From: an uncultured Bacteroidales bacterium
GTDB taxonomy: Bacteria; Bacteroidota; Bacteroidia; Bacteroidales; UBA932
Length of the DNA stretch: 64,000 nt
Reading direction: 5' to 3'
Assembly (NCBI GenBank): GCA_944326325.1
Contig: CALVDQ010000004.1
Coordinates: 62,001-126,000, forward strand
Positions 16,867-24,951 of the stretch are shown here, piece by piece. Position numbers and translations under genes: made by a program. The notes under the pieces were generated by a model. It ran no database searches, was not told where the DNA came from, and worked only from the letters and a program-made list of their open reading frames with translations. How positions within the stretch are numbered: position 1 is the stretch's first letter; each line of letters opens with the position of its first letter.

Positions 16867-17796
16867 TTAAAGATGTGTCACCGGAACCGCAAAGATAGGA
16901 ACACTTTCGGTAAAATTCAACACGGATCCTGCGGCGGTGCTTCCGGAAGAACCGGATGTGAGGGCTTCGAAAACGGCAACGGTGCGGGCCGCTTCAGCGA
17001 CATCGTGGACGCGGAGAATGTCCGCTCCTTTCTGCAGGGCTGCGAAGTGCAGTACCTGTGTCTGCGGCAACGCTTCTTCCGGAGTGATGCCGAACTTGCG
17101 GTATATCATGCTTTTGCGGGAGACTCCTACCAGAATCCTGTGCCCGAGTGCTGTAAAATTTTCCAGATTTGCCATGAGTTCGTAGTTCTGTTCCACGGTC
17201 TTGGCAAAACCGAAACCAGGGTCGAGGATCCAGTCCCTTATGCCGGCCTGTTCCGCTTTCCTGCCGAAGTCCCGGAAATACTCCAGAACTTCTGACGAGA
17301 CATCCCTGTAGTCGCAGAGGTCCTGCATGGTTGCCGGAGTCCCTCGTTTGTGCATGGCGATGTACGTCAGTCCGAGGCTTCCGGCTGTGGAGAGCATCTG
17401 CGGGTCGTCCTCTCCGGCGGAAATATCGTTGACGATGAAATTCCCGATGAGATCGAATGCCTTGCGAACCACAGAACTCCAGTAGGTGTCGATGGAAACG
17501 GTTACATCAGGGAATGCCTTCCTTATGTGCGGCAGGACCGCTGAAATCCGCCTCCACTCCTCGGCTTCCCCGACAGGTTCGGATCCCGGGCGGGTGGAAC
17601 AGGCTCCTATGTCGATTATCGTGGCCCCCTCGGCTATCATCCTGCCGATACGCTCCGTTATCTTGTCAATGTCAGGGTTGCCGTCCGTTCCGAGACACCT
17701 GCTTTCAGCGAAATATGAGTTGTCGGTGAGGTTGACTATCCCCATTATGTCGGTTTTTCTTTTTTCTGCAGAAGTTTTTCTTTTTCCGATTTCCAT
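16867..17796 (-). CDS. folP: Dihydropteroate synthase
   Basis: The 309-residue protein is a TIM-barrel pterin-binding enzyme. The two family signatures are present: MGIVNLTDNSYFAES near residue 18 and IIDIGACSTRPGSEPV near residue 59. Later conserved parts are VSIDTYWSSVVRKA, FIVNDISAG, LDPGFGFAKT and VGVSRKSMI. It joins p-aminobenzoate to dihydropterin pyrophosphate in folate synthesis and is the sulfonamide target. The N-terminus is Lys-rich for about 15 residues; an internal Met at residue 18 could also be the start. It heads a two-gene run with purB. Confidence 0.93.
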   Translation of the reverse strand: MEIGKRKTSAEKRKTDIMGIVNLTDNSYFAESRCLGTDGNPDIDKITERIGRMIAEGATIIDIGACSTRPGSEPVGEAEEWRRISAVLPHIRKAFPDVTVSIDTYWSSVVRKAFDLIGNFIVNDISAGEDDPQMLSTAGSLGLTYIAMHKRGTPATMQDLCDYRDVSSEVLEYFRDFGRKAEQAGIRDWILDPGFGFAKTVEQNYELMANLENFTALGHRILVGVSRKSMIYRKFGITPEEALPQTQVLHFAALQKGADILRVHDVAEAARTVAVFEALTSGSSGSTAAGSVLNFTESVPIFAVPVTHL

Positions 17797-17930
17797 TTCC
17801 TGAAATTTTAATTACCGATACAAATTTTTCCATTTTTTATGTCATCAGCAAAAATTTCCGCCATCGGCAAAAATATTTTCGCTGAAGTCGGGATTAAGCC
17901 CTATCTTTACACGATATTAAATGACAATCT

Positions 17931-18620
17931 ATGCTTGTAGTACTGGAAGGTCTCGACGGGGCGGGGAAGTCCACCCAGGTCAGGAGACTTAAAGAATATC
18001 TCACTTCATGTTGCGGACAGGTCGACTACATACATTTCCCGAGATATGACGCACCTGTCTACGGTGAGCTGATAAGCCGTTTTCTCAGAGGGGATTTCGG
18101 CGGCAATGACGCTGTACATCCCCAGCTGGTTGCCCTGCTTTTCGCAGAGGACCGACATCAGGCGGCCCCTTATATGAAAAGCCGTATCGAGGCAGGCGGC
18201 ACCGTACTTCTGGACAGGTATGTGTATTCGAATATCGCATATCAGTGCGCAAAACTCCGGGATGAGGAGGAACGCCGGAGGCTGAGAAAATGGATTCTCG
18301 ACACTGAATACGGCGATTTCGCTCTCCCTGAGCCTGACCTGAACATTTTCCTGGATGTGCCGATAGGCTTTGTCGAGAAGAAACTCTCCGCAGACAGGCA
18401 GGGAAGCGACCGGGTCTACCTCGGAGGGAACAGGGACATACATGAGGCTGACATTTTGTTCCAGCAGAAGGTCAGGGAGATGTATCTGGAGCAATGTACC
18501 GGCGACAGCCGTTTCGTTAGGGTGGACTGCGCTTCGGAAGACGGAAGCATGCTGCCTCCGGAGGATATCTTCACAAGGATAAGGGCTGTCGCCGATACTG
18601 TGATCGGGAAACTGAGCTGA
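17931..18620 (+). CDS. tmk: Thymidylate kinase
   Basis: The 229-residue P-loop kinase begins MLVVLEGLDGAGKSTQ, with the Walker A motif at about residues 8-15. The DR motif is in LLDRYVYSNIAYQ, and a LID-type region follows near residues 150-165. It phosphorylates dTMP to dTDP. It is slightly longer than E. coli Tmk (213). The upstream region has a TATCTTTA element at 17902-17909, one base off the -7 consensus. The DoxX-like gene follows after 50 bp. Confidence 0.93.
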   Translation: MLVVLEGLDGAGKSTQVRRLKEYLTSCCGQVDYIHFPRYDAPVYGELISRFLRGDFGGNDAVHPQLVALLFAEDRHQAAPYMKSRIEAGGTVLLDRYVYSNIAYQCAKLRDEEERRRLRKWILDTEYGDFALPEPDLNIFLDVPIGFVEKKLSADRQGSDRVYLGGNRDIHEADILFQQKVREMYLEQCTGDSRFVRVDCASEDGSMLPPEDIFTRIRAVADTVIGKLS

Positions 18621-18670
18621 TACGCGTATACCTGCGGAATGACGGAAATGACAATGAAATAAACAAAGGC

Positions 18671-19912
18671 ATGAACATAGTTCTTGAACGTACGAAAAGG
18701 TTTTGCGGCTATATAGTCGGAATAGTTTTCTTTATCTCCGGAGTCCTGAAACTCATGGATCCGGTCGGGACAGGGCTGATCGTGGAGGAGTACTACAAGT
18801 TCCTGCACATGGGTTTCCTGGCCTTTTCGGCAAAGCCGGCCGGCGTCGTGCTTGCCATGACAGAGTCCGTCCTGGGCGCTGCCCTCATTACGGGGCTCTG
18901 GCGGAAGATTACAGCCGTGGCGACGCTGGTGTTCATGGGTTTCTTCACTCTTGTCTCGGTCGCCCTGCTGATTTTCAATCCGGTGATGGATTGCGGCTGC
19001 TTCGGTGAGGCCATACATTTGACACATACCCAGACATTTGTCAAGAATCTCGTCCTGGATGCCCTGTGCTGCGCTTCGTTTTTCCCGTTTTCCGCACTCG
19101 GCAAGCCCAAGAAACGCAAATATGTGGCCTTTTCAATGGTGACGGCCGCTCTTGTGGTGTTCGCGGTGTATTCCCTGGCGTACATTCCTCTTCTGAATTT
19201 TACGGACTATGCGGTATCTGCGAGACTCGAAGCGTCCGAACGCCATATGGGCAAGGCCATGGACGCCGAGGATGAATATGAAGCGGTCTTCATATATGAA
19301 AAGGACGGCAGGGTGGAGGAGTTCAGCCTCGAGAATCTGCCGGACTCGACCTGGAACTTCGTGTCTGCCGAAACTGTGAAGAAAGAGCGCCGCGGTATGG
19401 ATGAAGCGAGCATCTCCCTCCCGGTGATCGACGGTTCAGGTGAATATCATGATGAGCTTGCGGCAGGGGAAAAGGTCATGGTGGTAAGCATCTATGCGCC
19501 GGAGTCCCTTCCTTTGAGAAAATGGGAGGCGGTAGCGGGATATCTGACTGATGCTTTCGCCAACGGTTTCCGGCCTCTCCTGCTGGTAGCAGCCTCTCCG
19601 GAGAGCGGTGACAGGATTCTTTCCCGTCTGGAAAATGAAGGCAAGGCAGATATGGATTTTCTGCGTTCGGTGTTTTACTATTCTGACTACAAGGCACTTA
19701 TCTCGTTGAACAGATCGAATGGGGGCGCCACTTATTTTTCTGAAGGTTTCCTTGTGAGGAAATGGGCGTTCAAGGCATTGCCGAACAGTGCAAGACTGAA
19801 GGAACTGGGTACAGAAGATCCGACTGAACCGCTTTTATCCTACGGAACAGTCGGAAATCTTTCTTTCCAGGCTTTTCTCCTCTACTCTTTCGCTGTCATG
19901 CTGCTGCTCTGA
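18671..19912 (+). CDS. DoxX-like membrane protein with extra C-terminal domain
   Basis: The 413-residue protein has four N-terminal spans of DoxX/MauE type (about 14-34, 53-75, 78-100, 120-140), with the conserved SGVLKLMDP start and a cysteine pair in the DCGCFGEA loop. Another span (about 156-176) leads to an extracytoplasmic region (about 180-390) of thioredoxin-like length, though no CxxC motif is seen there. A last span ends the protein (about 395-413). The CGC motif suggests a redox or membrane-electron role, as in MauE-type proteins. The protein resembles a Bacteroidetes DoxX family that I know only as uncharacterised. Confidence 0.6.
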   Translation: MNIVLERTKRFCGYIVGIVFFISGVLKLMDPVGTGLIVEEYYKFLHMGFLAFSAKPAGVVLAMTESVLGAALITGLWRKITAVATLVFMGFFTLVSVALLIFNPVMDCGCFGEAIHLTHTQTFVKNLVLDALCCASFFPFSALGKPKKRKYVAFSMVTAALVVFAVYSLAYIPLLNFTDYAVSARLEASERHMGKAMDAEDEYEAVFIYEKDGRVEEFSLENLPDSTWNFVSAETVKKERRGMDEASISLPVIDGSGEYHDELAAGEKVMVVSIYAPESLPLRKWEAVAGYLTDAFANGFRPLLLVAASPESGDRILSRLENEGKADMDFLRSVFYYSDYKALISLNRSNGGATYFSEGFLVRKWAFKALPNSARLKELGTEDPTEPLLSYGTVGNLSFQAFLLYSFAVMLLL

Positions 19913-19956
19913 CAATTGTTGCAGCACGTCGGCGGAAAGCGCTTTGAAGAGTCTCT

Positions 19957-20109
19957 TTAGAACCTGTCTTCTGAAGAAACAGTCAGTTTCTTGCGTCCAT
20001 GACGGCGACGTGAAGCAAGAACACGGCGGCCGTTCGGGCTAGACATACGCTCACGGAATCCGTGTTTGTTGCGACGTTTACGATTGGATGGTTGAAATGT
20101 CCTTTTCAT
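19957..20109 (-). CDS. rpmH: 50S ribosomal protein L34
   Basis: The reverse strand encodes 50 residues starting [18 protein letters not shown] and ending [17 protein letters not shown], a textbook L34. The motif [10 protein letters not shown] and the C-terminal Arg/Lys run bind 23S rRNA. It is only 51 codons with the stop and is easily missed. It has its own consensus promoter (20150-20180). The usual rpmH neighbours dnaA and rnpA are not adjacent. Confidence 0.97.
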   Translation of the reverse strand: MKRTFQPSNRKRRNKHGFRERMSSPNGRRVLASRRRHGRKKLTVSSEDRF

Positions 20110-20149
20110 TATCTTGTGTTTTTATTTTCCGGAATTGTTAAAGGGAGTG

Positions 20150-20180
20150 CAAAGGTAGTATTTTTCAGTTTAAATACAAA
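20150..20180 (-). promoter_or_regulatory. Perfect-consensus promoter for rpmH
   Basis: On the minus strand TTTG (20180-20177), exactly 19 bp, then TACCTTTG (20157-20150). Both boxes and the spacing match the Bacteroidetes primary promoter, as expected for a highly expressed ribosomal protein gene. The leader to the start codon is about 33 nt. Confidence 0.8.
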
Positions 20181-20219
20181 TAAATTTTGCATAAACTTTC
20201 TGTGTGCCGGCATCTGACT

Positions 20220-20909
20220 TTAAAGGATGGCCTTGTCCCGGATTTCGAAGAATACCACTAATTTCCCCTCGAAATATTCATCCTCAAGCCATGAGTCAAC
20301 CTTCCATGTACGTACGCTGCCTGACCTTATCCGGTATTTCTGCATTGTAATCCCGAGTTCCTCAGCTACATCCCCGCCTTTCAGGCAGAATATCCCCCTG
20401 GATACCTTTCCTTTTGTCCAGGGTATGAACTTGTCCATGGAGGTTACCGCACGGGACACGATGTAGTCGTATTTCCCGGGCAGGTCTTCAGCCCTGGCAT
20501 TGACTGTGGCTACGTTGGCGAGACCTGCCGCCTCCGCTACGGCTGATGCGACCTTTATCTTCTTTCCCACGGAATCACAGAGCGTGAAACGGCCTCCGGG
20601 AAAAAGTATCGCCAGCGGAATCCCCGGAAAACCCCCTCCCGTGCCGATGTCAAGTATGCTGACCTCGCCGGAAGGGTCCCTGAGTATCCTGTAGAGGTCC
20701 GGCATGCTGATCCTGATGTATTCGGCTATTGCCAGCGAGTGGAGCACATGATGGCTGTAAAGCTGGTCTATGTCTTTCCTTGATATCACGTTTATTTTCG
20801 AGTTCCAGTCGCTGTATAGCTCCCCGAGCTGCCTGTAGCGGCTTTCCTGGACATCGGACAAAGGACCGAAGGCGGTCCTGGCTTTCTGTATGAATCCTTC
20901 GAAGGTCAT
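20220..20909 (-). CDS. rsmG: 16S rRNA (guanine-527-N7)-methyltransferase
   Basis: The 229-residue Rossmann methyltransferase has the RsmG N-terminal helix pair, the NVISRKDIDQLYSHHVLHS stretch and the SAM-binding motif DIGTGGGFPGIPLAILFP near residue 77. VSRAVTSM and FCLKGG follow. It methylates G527 of 16S rRNA. It lies 31 bp downstream of the sigma factor gene in the same direction as polA, so all three may be on one transcript. Confidence 0.93.
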   Translation of the reverse strand: MTFEGFIQKARTAFGPLSDVQESRYRQLGELYSDWNSKINVISRKDIDQLYSHHVLHSLAIAEYIRISMPDLYRILRDPSGEVSILDIGTGGGFPGIPLAILFPGGRFTLCDSVGKKIKVASAVAEAAGLANVATVNARAEDLPGKYDYIVSRAVTSMDKFIPWTKGKVSRGIFCLKGGDVAEELGITMQKYRIRSGSVRTWKVDSWLEDEYFEGKLVVFFEIRDKAIL

Positions 20910-20940
20910 TGTAGACAGGTTTATCTTGTTATCGCACGGG

Positions 20941-21540
20941 TCACTGGAGTTCGTCGGAGACGTTCATCATCTTCAGAAGCTGTTCCTTGGCCCTGCGTAT
21001 CTTGGTCTTGACGGTATTTATGGGGATATCGAGCGTCTCCGCGATTTCCTTGTATCCGAAATTGTCGATGAGGTTCATCCTCGCGACCGTCCTGTAGTCA
21101 TCCTTGAGCTTGTCGATGTTGGCTATCCATTTGTCATATTCCTGCTGCTTGATGATATCCTCCTCGGGATTGTGTACGGGGGCCGGAATTTCGGTGATTT
21201 CCGAGAGCTGTTCGCTGATGGAGGTGGTGGGCATATTGTTCTTCTCCCTGTCCTTGCGCCCGATATGGTCGAGGGCAGTGTTCCTGGCTATCCTGAAGAG
21301 CCATGTGGAGAACCTGTATTCCGGATTGTACAGGGAGATCTGGCTGAAGGCTTTCTGGAAACTTTCGAGCATGATGTCCTCTATGTCCTCGTTTTGGGAG
21401 ACATATTTCGCAATATGGTTGCGTACGCCGATGTTGTATCTCGTATACAGCACGATATAGGCCGCCTGGTTCTGTTCCATAGCCAGGCGTATCAGTTCCA
21501 TATCCGGAAGGTCAGTGAGCTTCGAGCCAGTTTTTCCCAT
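20941..21540 (-). CDS. ECF-type RNA polymerase sigma factor
   Basis: The 199-residue protein has sigma region 2 (about 25-95, with the DIMLESFQKAFSQISLY and FSTWLFRIARNTALDHIGR blocks) and region 4 (about 140-190, with the helix-turn-helix FGYKEIAETLDIPINTVKTKIRRAK). There is no region 1 or 3, so it is of the extracytoplasmic-function type. Its start overlaps the end of polA by 29 bp. No anti-sigma gene is next to it, so its signal is unknown. An internal Met at residue 14 is an alternative start. Confidence 0.9.
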   Translation of the reverse strand: MGKTGSKLTDLPDMELIRLAMEQNQAAYIVLYTRYNIGVRNHIAKYVSQNEDIEDIMLESFQKAFSQISLYNPEYRFSTWLFRIARNTALDHIGRKDREKNNMPTTSISEQLSEITEIPAPVHNPEEDIIKQQEYDKWIANIDKLKDDYRTVARMNLIDNFGYKEIAETLDIPINTVKTKIRRAKEQLLKMMNVSDELQ

Positions 21541-24154
21541 AATTGCATTCGACGGTCAAAGGTACGGACAATTCTATGACATTCTGCATTTTTTCCACGA
21601 CAATTTCCTCCAGCGTGCCTGTTTCTTCCGGGACGGCGTCGAAGACAAGCTCGTCATGTACCTGCAGCACCATGCTGCTTTTCAGCCCGCGGGCCTGCAT
21701 TTCGGCGTCTACGCGTATCATGGCTATCTTGATAATGTCTGCGGAAGTCCCCTGTATGGGCGCATTGACGGCATTGCGCTCCGCAAGGGAACGTACCGTC
21801 GCGTTTCTGGAACTTATGTCCGGGAGATACCTTCTTCTGCCGAAAAGGGTCTCTACATATCCGTGCTCCCTGGCGTATGCCGTCGTATTGTCTATAAAGG
21901 CCGATATCGCAGGGAAGTTCAGGAAATAGTCATCGATGATTTTCTTAGCTGCTGCGCGCGGGATTTTCAGCCTCTGTGCAAGACCGAAGGCTGAGATTCC
22001 GTACATGATGCCGAAATTGGCCGTCTTGGCTATCCTCCTCTGGTCGGCGGTGACTTCTTCAGGGGATATCCCGAATATCTTGGCCGCCGTTATGGCATGA
22101 ACGTCGAGGCCGTGTCTGAACGCATCTATAAGGTGGGCGTCCTGGCTGAGATGGGCCATGATCCGGAGCTCGATCTGCGAGTAGTCGGCCGACAGGATCA
22201 ATCCCTCCGGTGTCGATGGTATGAACGCCTTGCGGATTTCCCGTCCGCGCTCGGTCCTGACCGGGATGTTCTGCAGGTTTGGCTTGGACGAACTCAGCCG
22301 GCCGGTAGCCGTGAGGGCCTGGTTGAAGGTAGTGTGGACTTTCCCGGATACGGGGTTTATGAATCCGGGAAACGGCTCTATGTATGCCGAAAGAAGTTTC
22401 TTGACGGCACGGAATTCAAGTATTTCATTGACTATCGGGTGTCTGTCCTGGAGAGCCGCGAGAGTCTCCTCGTCAGTGGAATAATATTGTTTGTGCCCTG
22501 TCTTCTTGGCCTTGGGGTCAAGGGCAAGCTTCTCGAACAGTACGATACCTACCTGCCGTGGGGAGGATATGTTCAGGTCCGGCTCCCCGGCCATCTCCCT
22601 TATCCGTTCCTGCCGTTCCCGGAGTTCTTCCCTCAGCGAGGATGCGTAGTCGCGCAGCTGTGACAGGTCTACCCTGACCCCGGTTCTTTCCATGCGGGCC
22701 AGCACCCTGACCAGCGGCTCTTCCATCTTGCGGTACAGCTTGTCGGCACCTGTCTTCGAGAGTTCCTCCATGATTTTCTGCGACAGGAGCACATCGACTA
22801 TGGCCTCGGTGTCCCTTGAGTCTGCGGGAACTTCGTTTCCGGCCTCGAAAAGTGATTTCTGCACGGGGCCGTCAGGACTTTCATCCAGGCTTATCCCGAG
22901 GTAGCTCATGGCCAGGATTCCGACCTTGTGGCTTTTTTCCGGATTTATCAGATAGTGCATCAGTTCGATATCCAGCAGCCTTCCGTTTATCATTATGCCG
23001 CTTTTCCCGAGGGCATTGATCTGTGCCTTGAAGTCATAGCCGCATTTCTGCAGGTTCCCGTCTTCAATGATACTCCTGAATTCGTCGCAGGTTCCTGAAG
23101 AGCAGTAGTTGGTCTCTCCGATGACTGTCCCGACCGTCAATACAGGTCCGGCCGGAAATACCCCGCCGCCTCCCTGGGCCGGAACCATACTGAAAATGCC
23201 GGCTTCGGCAGCTTTTACGCAGAATTCTGCCGGAGGAAGCTTCTCTATCTCAGGTTTTTTCTTCTTTCCTGTCCCAGAAGGCACGACGTGACTGATGTAT
23301 TTTATCAGGGAACTGAACTCGTAACCGGTGAAAAGGTCTGCGGCTTCAGGTGCATAGTCGTACCTGACGGCAGCCTCTTCGGGGTCAAGGTCTATTCTGA
23401 TGTCGGTCCTGATGGTCACGAGCGTATGGCTCATCCCGATATGGCTTTCCGCTTCAATGAAGGCATCCCTCTGTCTTGGAGTCAGTTCCTCAAGATGGGA
23501 ATAGATATTCCCGACCGATCCGTATTTTGCAATGAGCTTTCCCGCGCCGACCTCACCGACACCGCGTACCCCAGGGACGTTGTCGGAAGTGTCCCCGCAG
23601 ATAGTGAGCATATCGATGACCTGCTCCGGCCTCTGTATGCCGTATTTCTCGCAAATGGCTTTCCTGTCGATGAGTTCGCGCTCTCCTCCTGCCTTCCCTG
23701 GCTTGTATTGTATGATATGTTCGGAAATCAGCTGCCCGTAGTCCTTGTCCGGGGTAACCATATAGACAGTGAACCCTTCTTTTTCACATTTCTTGGCCAT
23801 GGAGCCTATGACATCGTCGGCCTCGTATCCGGGAATCATGAGCACGGGGATCTTCAGGGCCCTGCATATTTCGGAAAGCGGTTCGAGCGAGTCGATAACG
23901 AGCTGCGGCGTCTCGTCCCTGGTGGCCTTGTATTCCGGATATATCTCATTCCTGAATGTGCCTCCAGGCGGGTCGAATGCCACGGCGAGATGAGTCGGCT
24001 TTTCCCGCTCTATCATTTCCAGGATATACTTGGTAAAACCGAACAGAATCGATGTGTCAACCCCTTTGGAGTTTATCATCGGACGCCTGAGAAAGGCGTA
24101 GTACATCTTGAAGATGAGCGCGTGACCGTCTATCAGGTATATGTCTTTTCCCAT
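21512..24154 (-). CDS. polA: DNA polymerase I
   Basis: The start is taken at 24154 (MGKDIYLIDGHALIF); an upstream in-frame Met at 24202 would add 16 residues with no family match. This gives 880 residues. The 5' nuclease domain (about 1-290) has YLIDGHA, VMVAFDPP-like and the GDTSDNVPGVRGVGE helix-hairpin-helix. The polymerase domain has TATGRLSSSKPNLQNIP, motif A ADYSQIELRIMAHLS, the O-helix region RRIAKTANFGIMYG and motif C QVHDELVFDA. In the central 3'-5' exonuclease domain the first Asp-x-Glu motif is not visible, while an Asp in KCGYDFKAQI remains. Proofreading is therefore probably lost. It is first in the polA-sigma-rsmG run. Confidence 0.93.
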   Translation of the reverse strand: MGKDIYLIDGHALIFKMYYAFLRRPMINSKGVDTSILFGFTKYILEMIEREKPTHLAVAFDPPGGTFRNEIYPEYKATRDETPQLVIDSLEPLSEICRALKIPVLMIPGYEADDVIGSMAKKCEKEGFTVYMVTPDKDYGQLISEHIIQYKPGKAGGERELIDRKAICEKYGIQRPEQVIDMLTICGDTSDNVPGVRGVGEVGAGKLIAKYGSVGNIYSHLEELTPRQRDAFIEAESHIGMSHTLVTIRTDIRIDLDPEEAAVRYDYAPEAADLFTGYEFSSLIKYISHVVPSGTGKKKKPEIEKLPPAEFCVKAAEAGIFSMVPAQGGGGVFPAGPVLTVGTVIGETNYCSSGTCDEFRSIIEDGNLQKCGYDFKAQINALGKSGIMINGRLLDIELMHYLINPEKSHKVGILAMSYLGISLDESPDGPVQKSLFEAGNEVPADSRDTEAIVDVLLSQKIMEELSKTGADKLYRKMEEPLVRVLARMERTGVRVDLSQLRDYASSLREELRERQERIREMAGEPDLNISSPRQVGIVLFEKLALDPKAKKTGHKQYYSTDEETLAALQDRHPIVNEILEFRAVKKLLSAYIEPFPGFINPVSGKVHTTFNQALTATGRLSSSKPNLQNIPVRTERGREIRKAFIPSTPEGLILSADYSQIELRIMAHLSQDAHLIDAFRHGLDVHAITAAKIFGISPEEVTADQRRIAKTANFGIMYGISAFGLAQRLKIPRAAAKKIIDDYFLNFPAISAFIDNTTAYAREHGYVETLFGRRRYLPDISSRNATVRSLAERNAVNAPIQGTSADIIKIAMIRVDAEMQARGLKSSMVLQVHDELVFDAVPEETGTLEEIVVEKMQNVIELSVPLTVECNYGKNWLEAH

Positions 24155-24199
24155 TGTTCTTATCTGTTGTCCCGGCTGATCCGGATACCGGCAATTTTT

Positions 24200-24207
24200 C
24201 AAAGATA
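24200..24207 (-). promoter_or_regulatory. -7 promoter element for polA
   Basis: TATCTTTG on the minus strand fits TAnnTTTG and lies about 45 bp before the chosen polA start. It also lies close to the internal end of the 16-residue N-terminal extension, which would begin at 24202 inside this box. That argues for the ATG at 24154. Confidence 0.55.
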
Positions 24208-24273
24208 GTGACTTTATTTTTAATCCGATAAATTAATTGCTACCTTTAGCAAACTTTTTCTGTTTTTCAAATC

Positions 24274-24951
24274 ATGAAACTCCTGATAATAGAAGATGAC
24301 CCTTCTCTGATGGAAGTCATGGTCTCCGCCCTGAAGAAAGAGGGCCATACAGTGGAATGCGCCTCGGACTATGATTCCGCGGCAGAGAAGACCGGGGTCT
24401 ATACGTACGACTGCATATTGCTAGATATCATGCTTCCGGGCGGCAGCGGCCTCGACCTGCTTTCGAGGCTCAAGAAATTCGGCAACAAGGCCAATGTCAT
24501 CATTATTTCAGCCAAGGATTCCCTGGATGACAAGGTGGCCGGACTCGAGCTCGGGGCCGATGACTATCTGGCAAAGCCGTTCCATATAGCGGAACTGTCG
24601 GCCAGGATACGCAGCGTGGCACGCAGGAGCCGGAGGGACGGAGATTTTTCCCTGAAGTTTGGCAATGTCACCCTGGAACCTGAAAGCGGAAGGGTGTTTG
24701 TCGCAGGAAAGGAGATGGAACTTCTGAAAAAGGAGTTTTCCATATTGTCATATTTCATGCACCGTCCGGAACATCTTGTAGACAAGACAGTGCTGGCCGA
24801 GGCCATATGGGGTGACCATATCGACCAGACTGACGATTTCCAGTTTCTCTATGCCCAGATGAAGAACCTCCGCCGCAAGCTTCAGGAGGCCGGCGCCGAT
24901 CTGGAAATCAAGGCCATATACGGGTTCGGATACAAACTTGCCGGAAAATGA
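24274..24951 (+). CDS. OmpR/PhoB-family response regulator
   Basis: The 225-residue protein has an N-terminal receiver domain (1-115) with the acidic pair IIEDDP, the phospho-acceptor Asp51 in LLDIMLPGG, the conserved Lys in IIISAKD and ADDYLAKPF. The C-terminal winged helix (about 130-225) has RRKLQEAGADLEIKAIYGFGYKL. Its stop overlaps the kinase start by 4 bp (ATGA), so the two are translationally coupled. A TACCTTTA element at 24241-24248 is one base off the -7 consensus. Confidence 0.93.
   Translation: MKLLIIEDDPSLMEVMVSALKKEGHTVECASDYDSAAEKTGVYTYDCILLDIMLPGGSGLDLLSRLKKFGNKANVIIISAKDSLDDKVAGLELGADDYLAKPFHIAELSARIRSVARRSRRDGDFSLKFGNVTLEPESGRVFVAGKEMELLKKEFSILSYFMHRPEHLVDKTVLAEAIWGDHIDQTDDFQFLYAQMKNLRRKLQEAGADLEIKAIYGFGYKLAGK

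Noticed and set aside
17821-17890. Near-repeat CATCAGCAAAAATTT / CATCGGCAAAAATAT before tmk
   Set aside because: The two units are short, imperfect and AT-rich, and could arise by chance in this intergenic region.
19913-19956. Terminator between the DoxX-like gene and rpmH
   Set aside because: Only a short AAAGCGCTTT palindrome is present, with no stable stem or T-run.
24155-24202. N-terminal extension of PolA by 16 residues
   Set aside because: It has no match to the family start, and a -7 promoter box overlaps its first codon.
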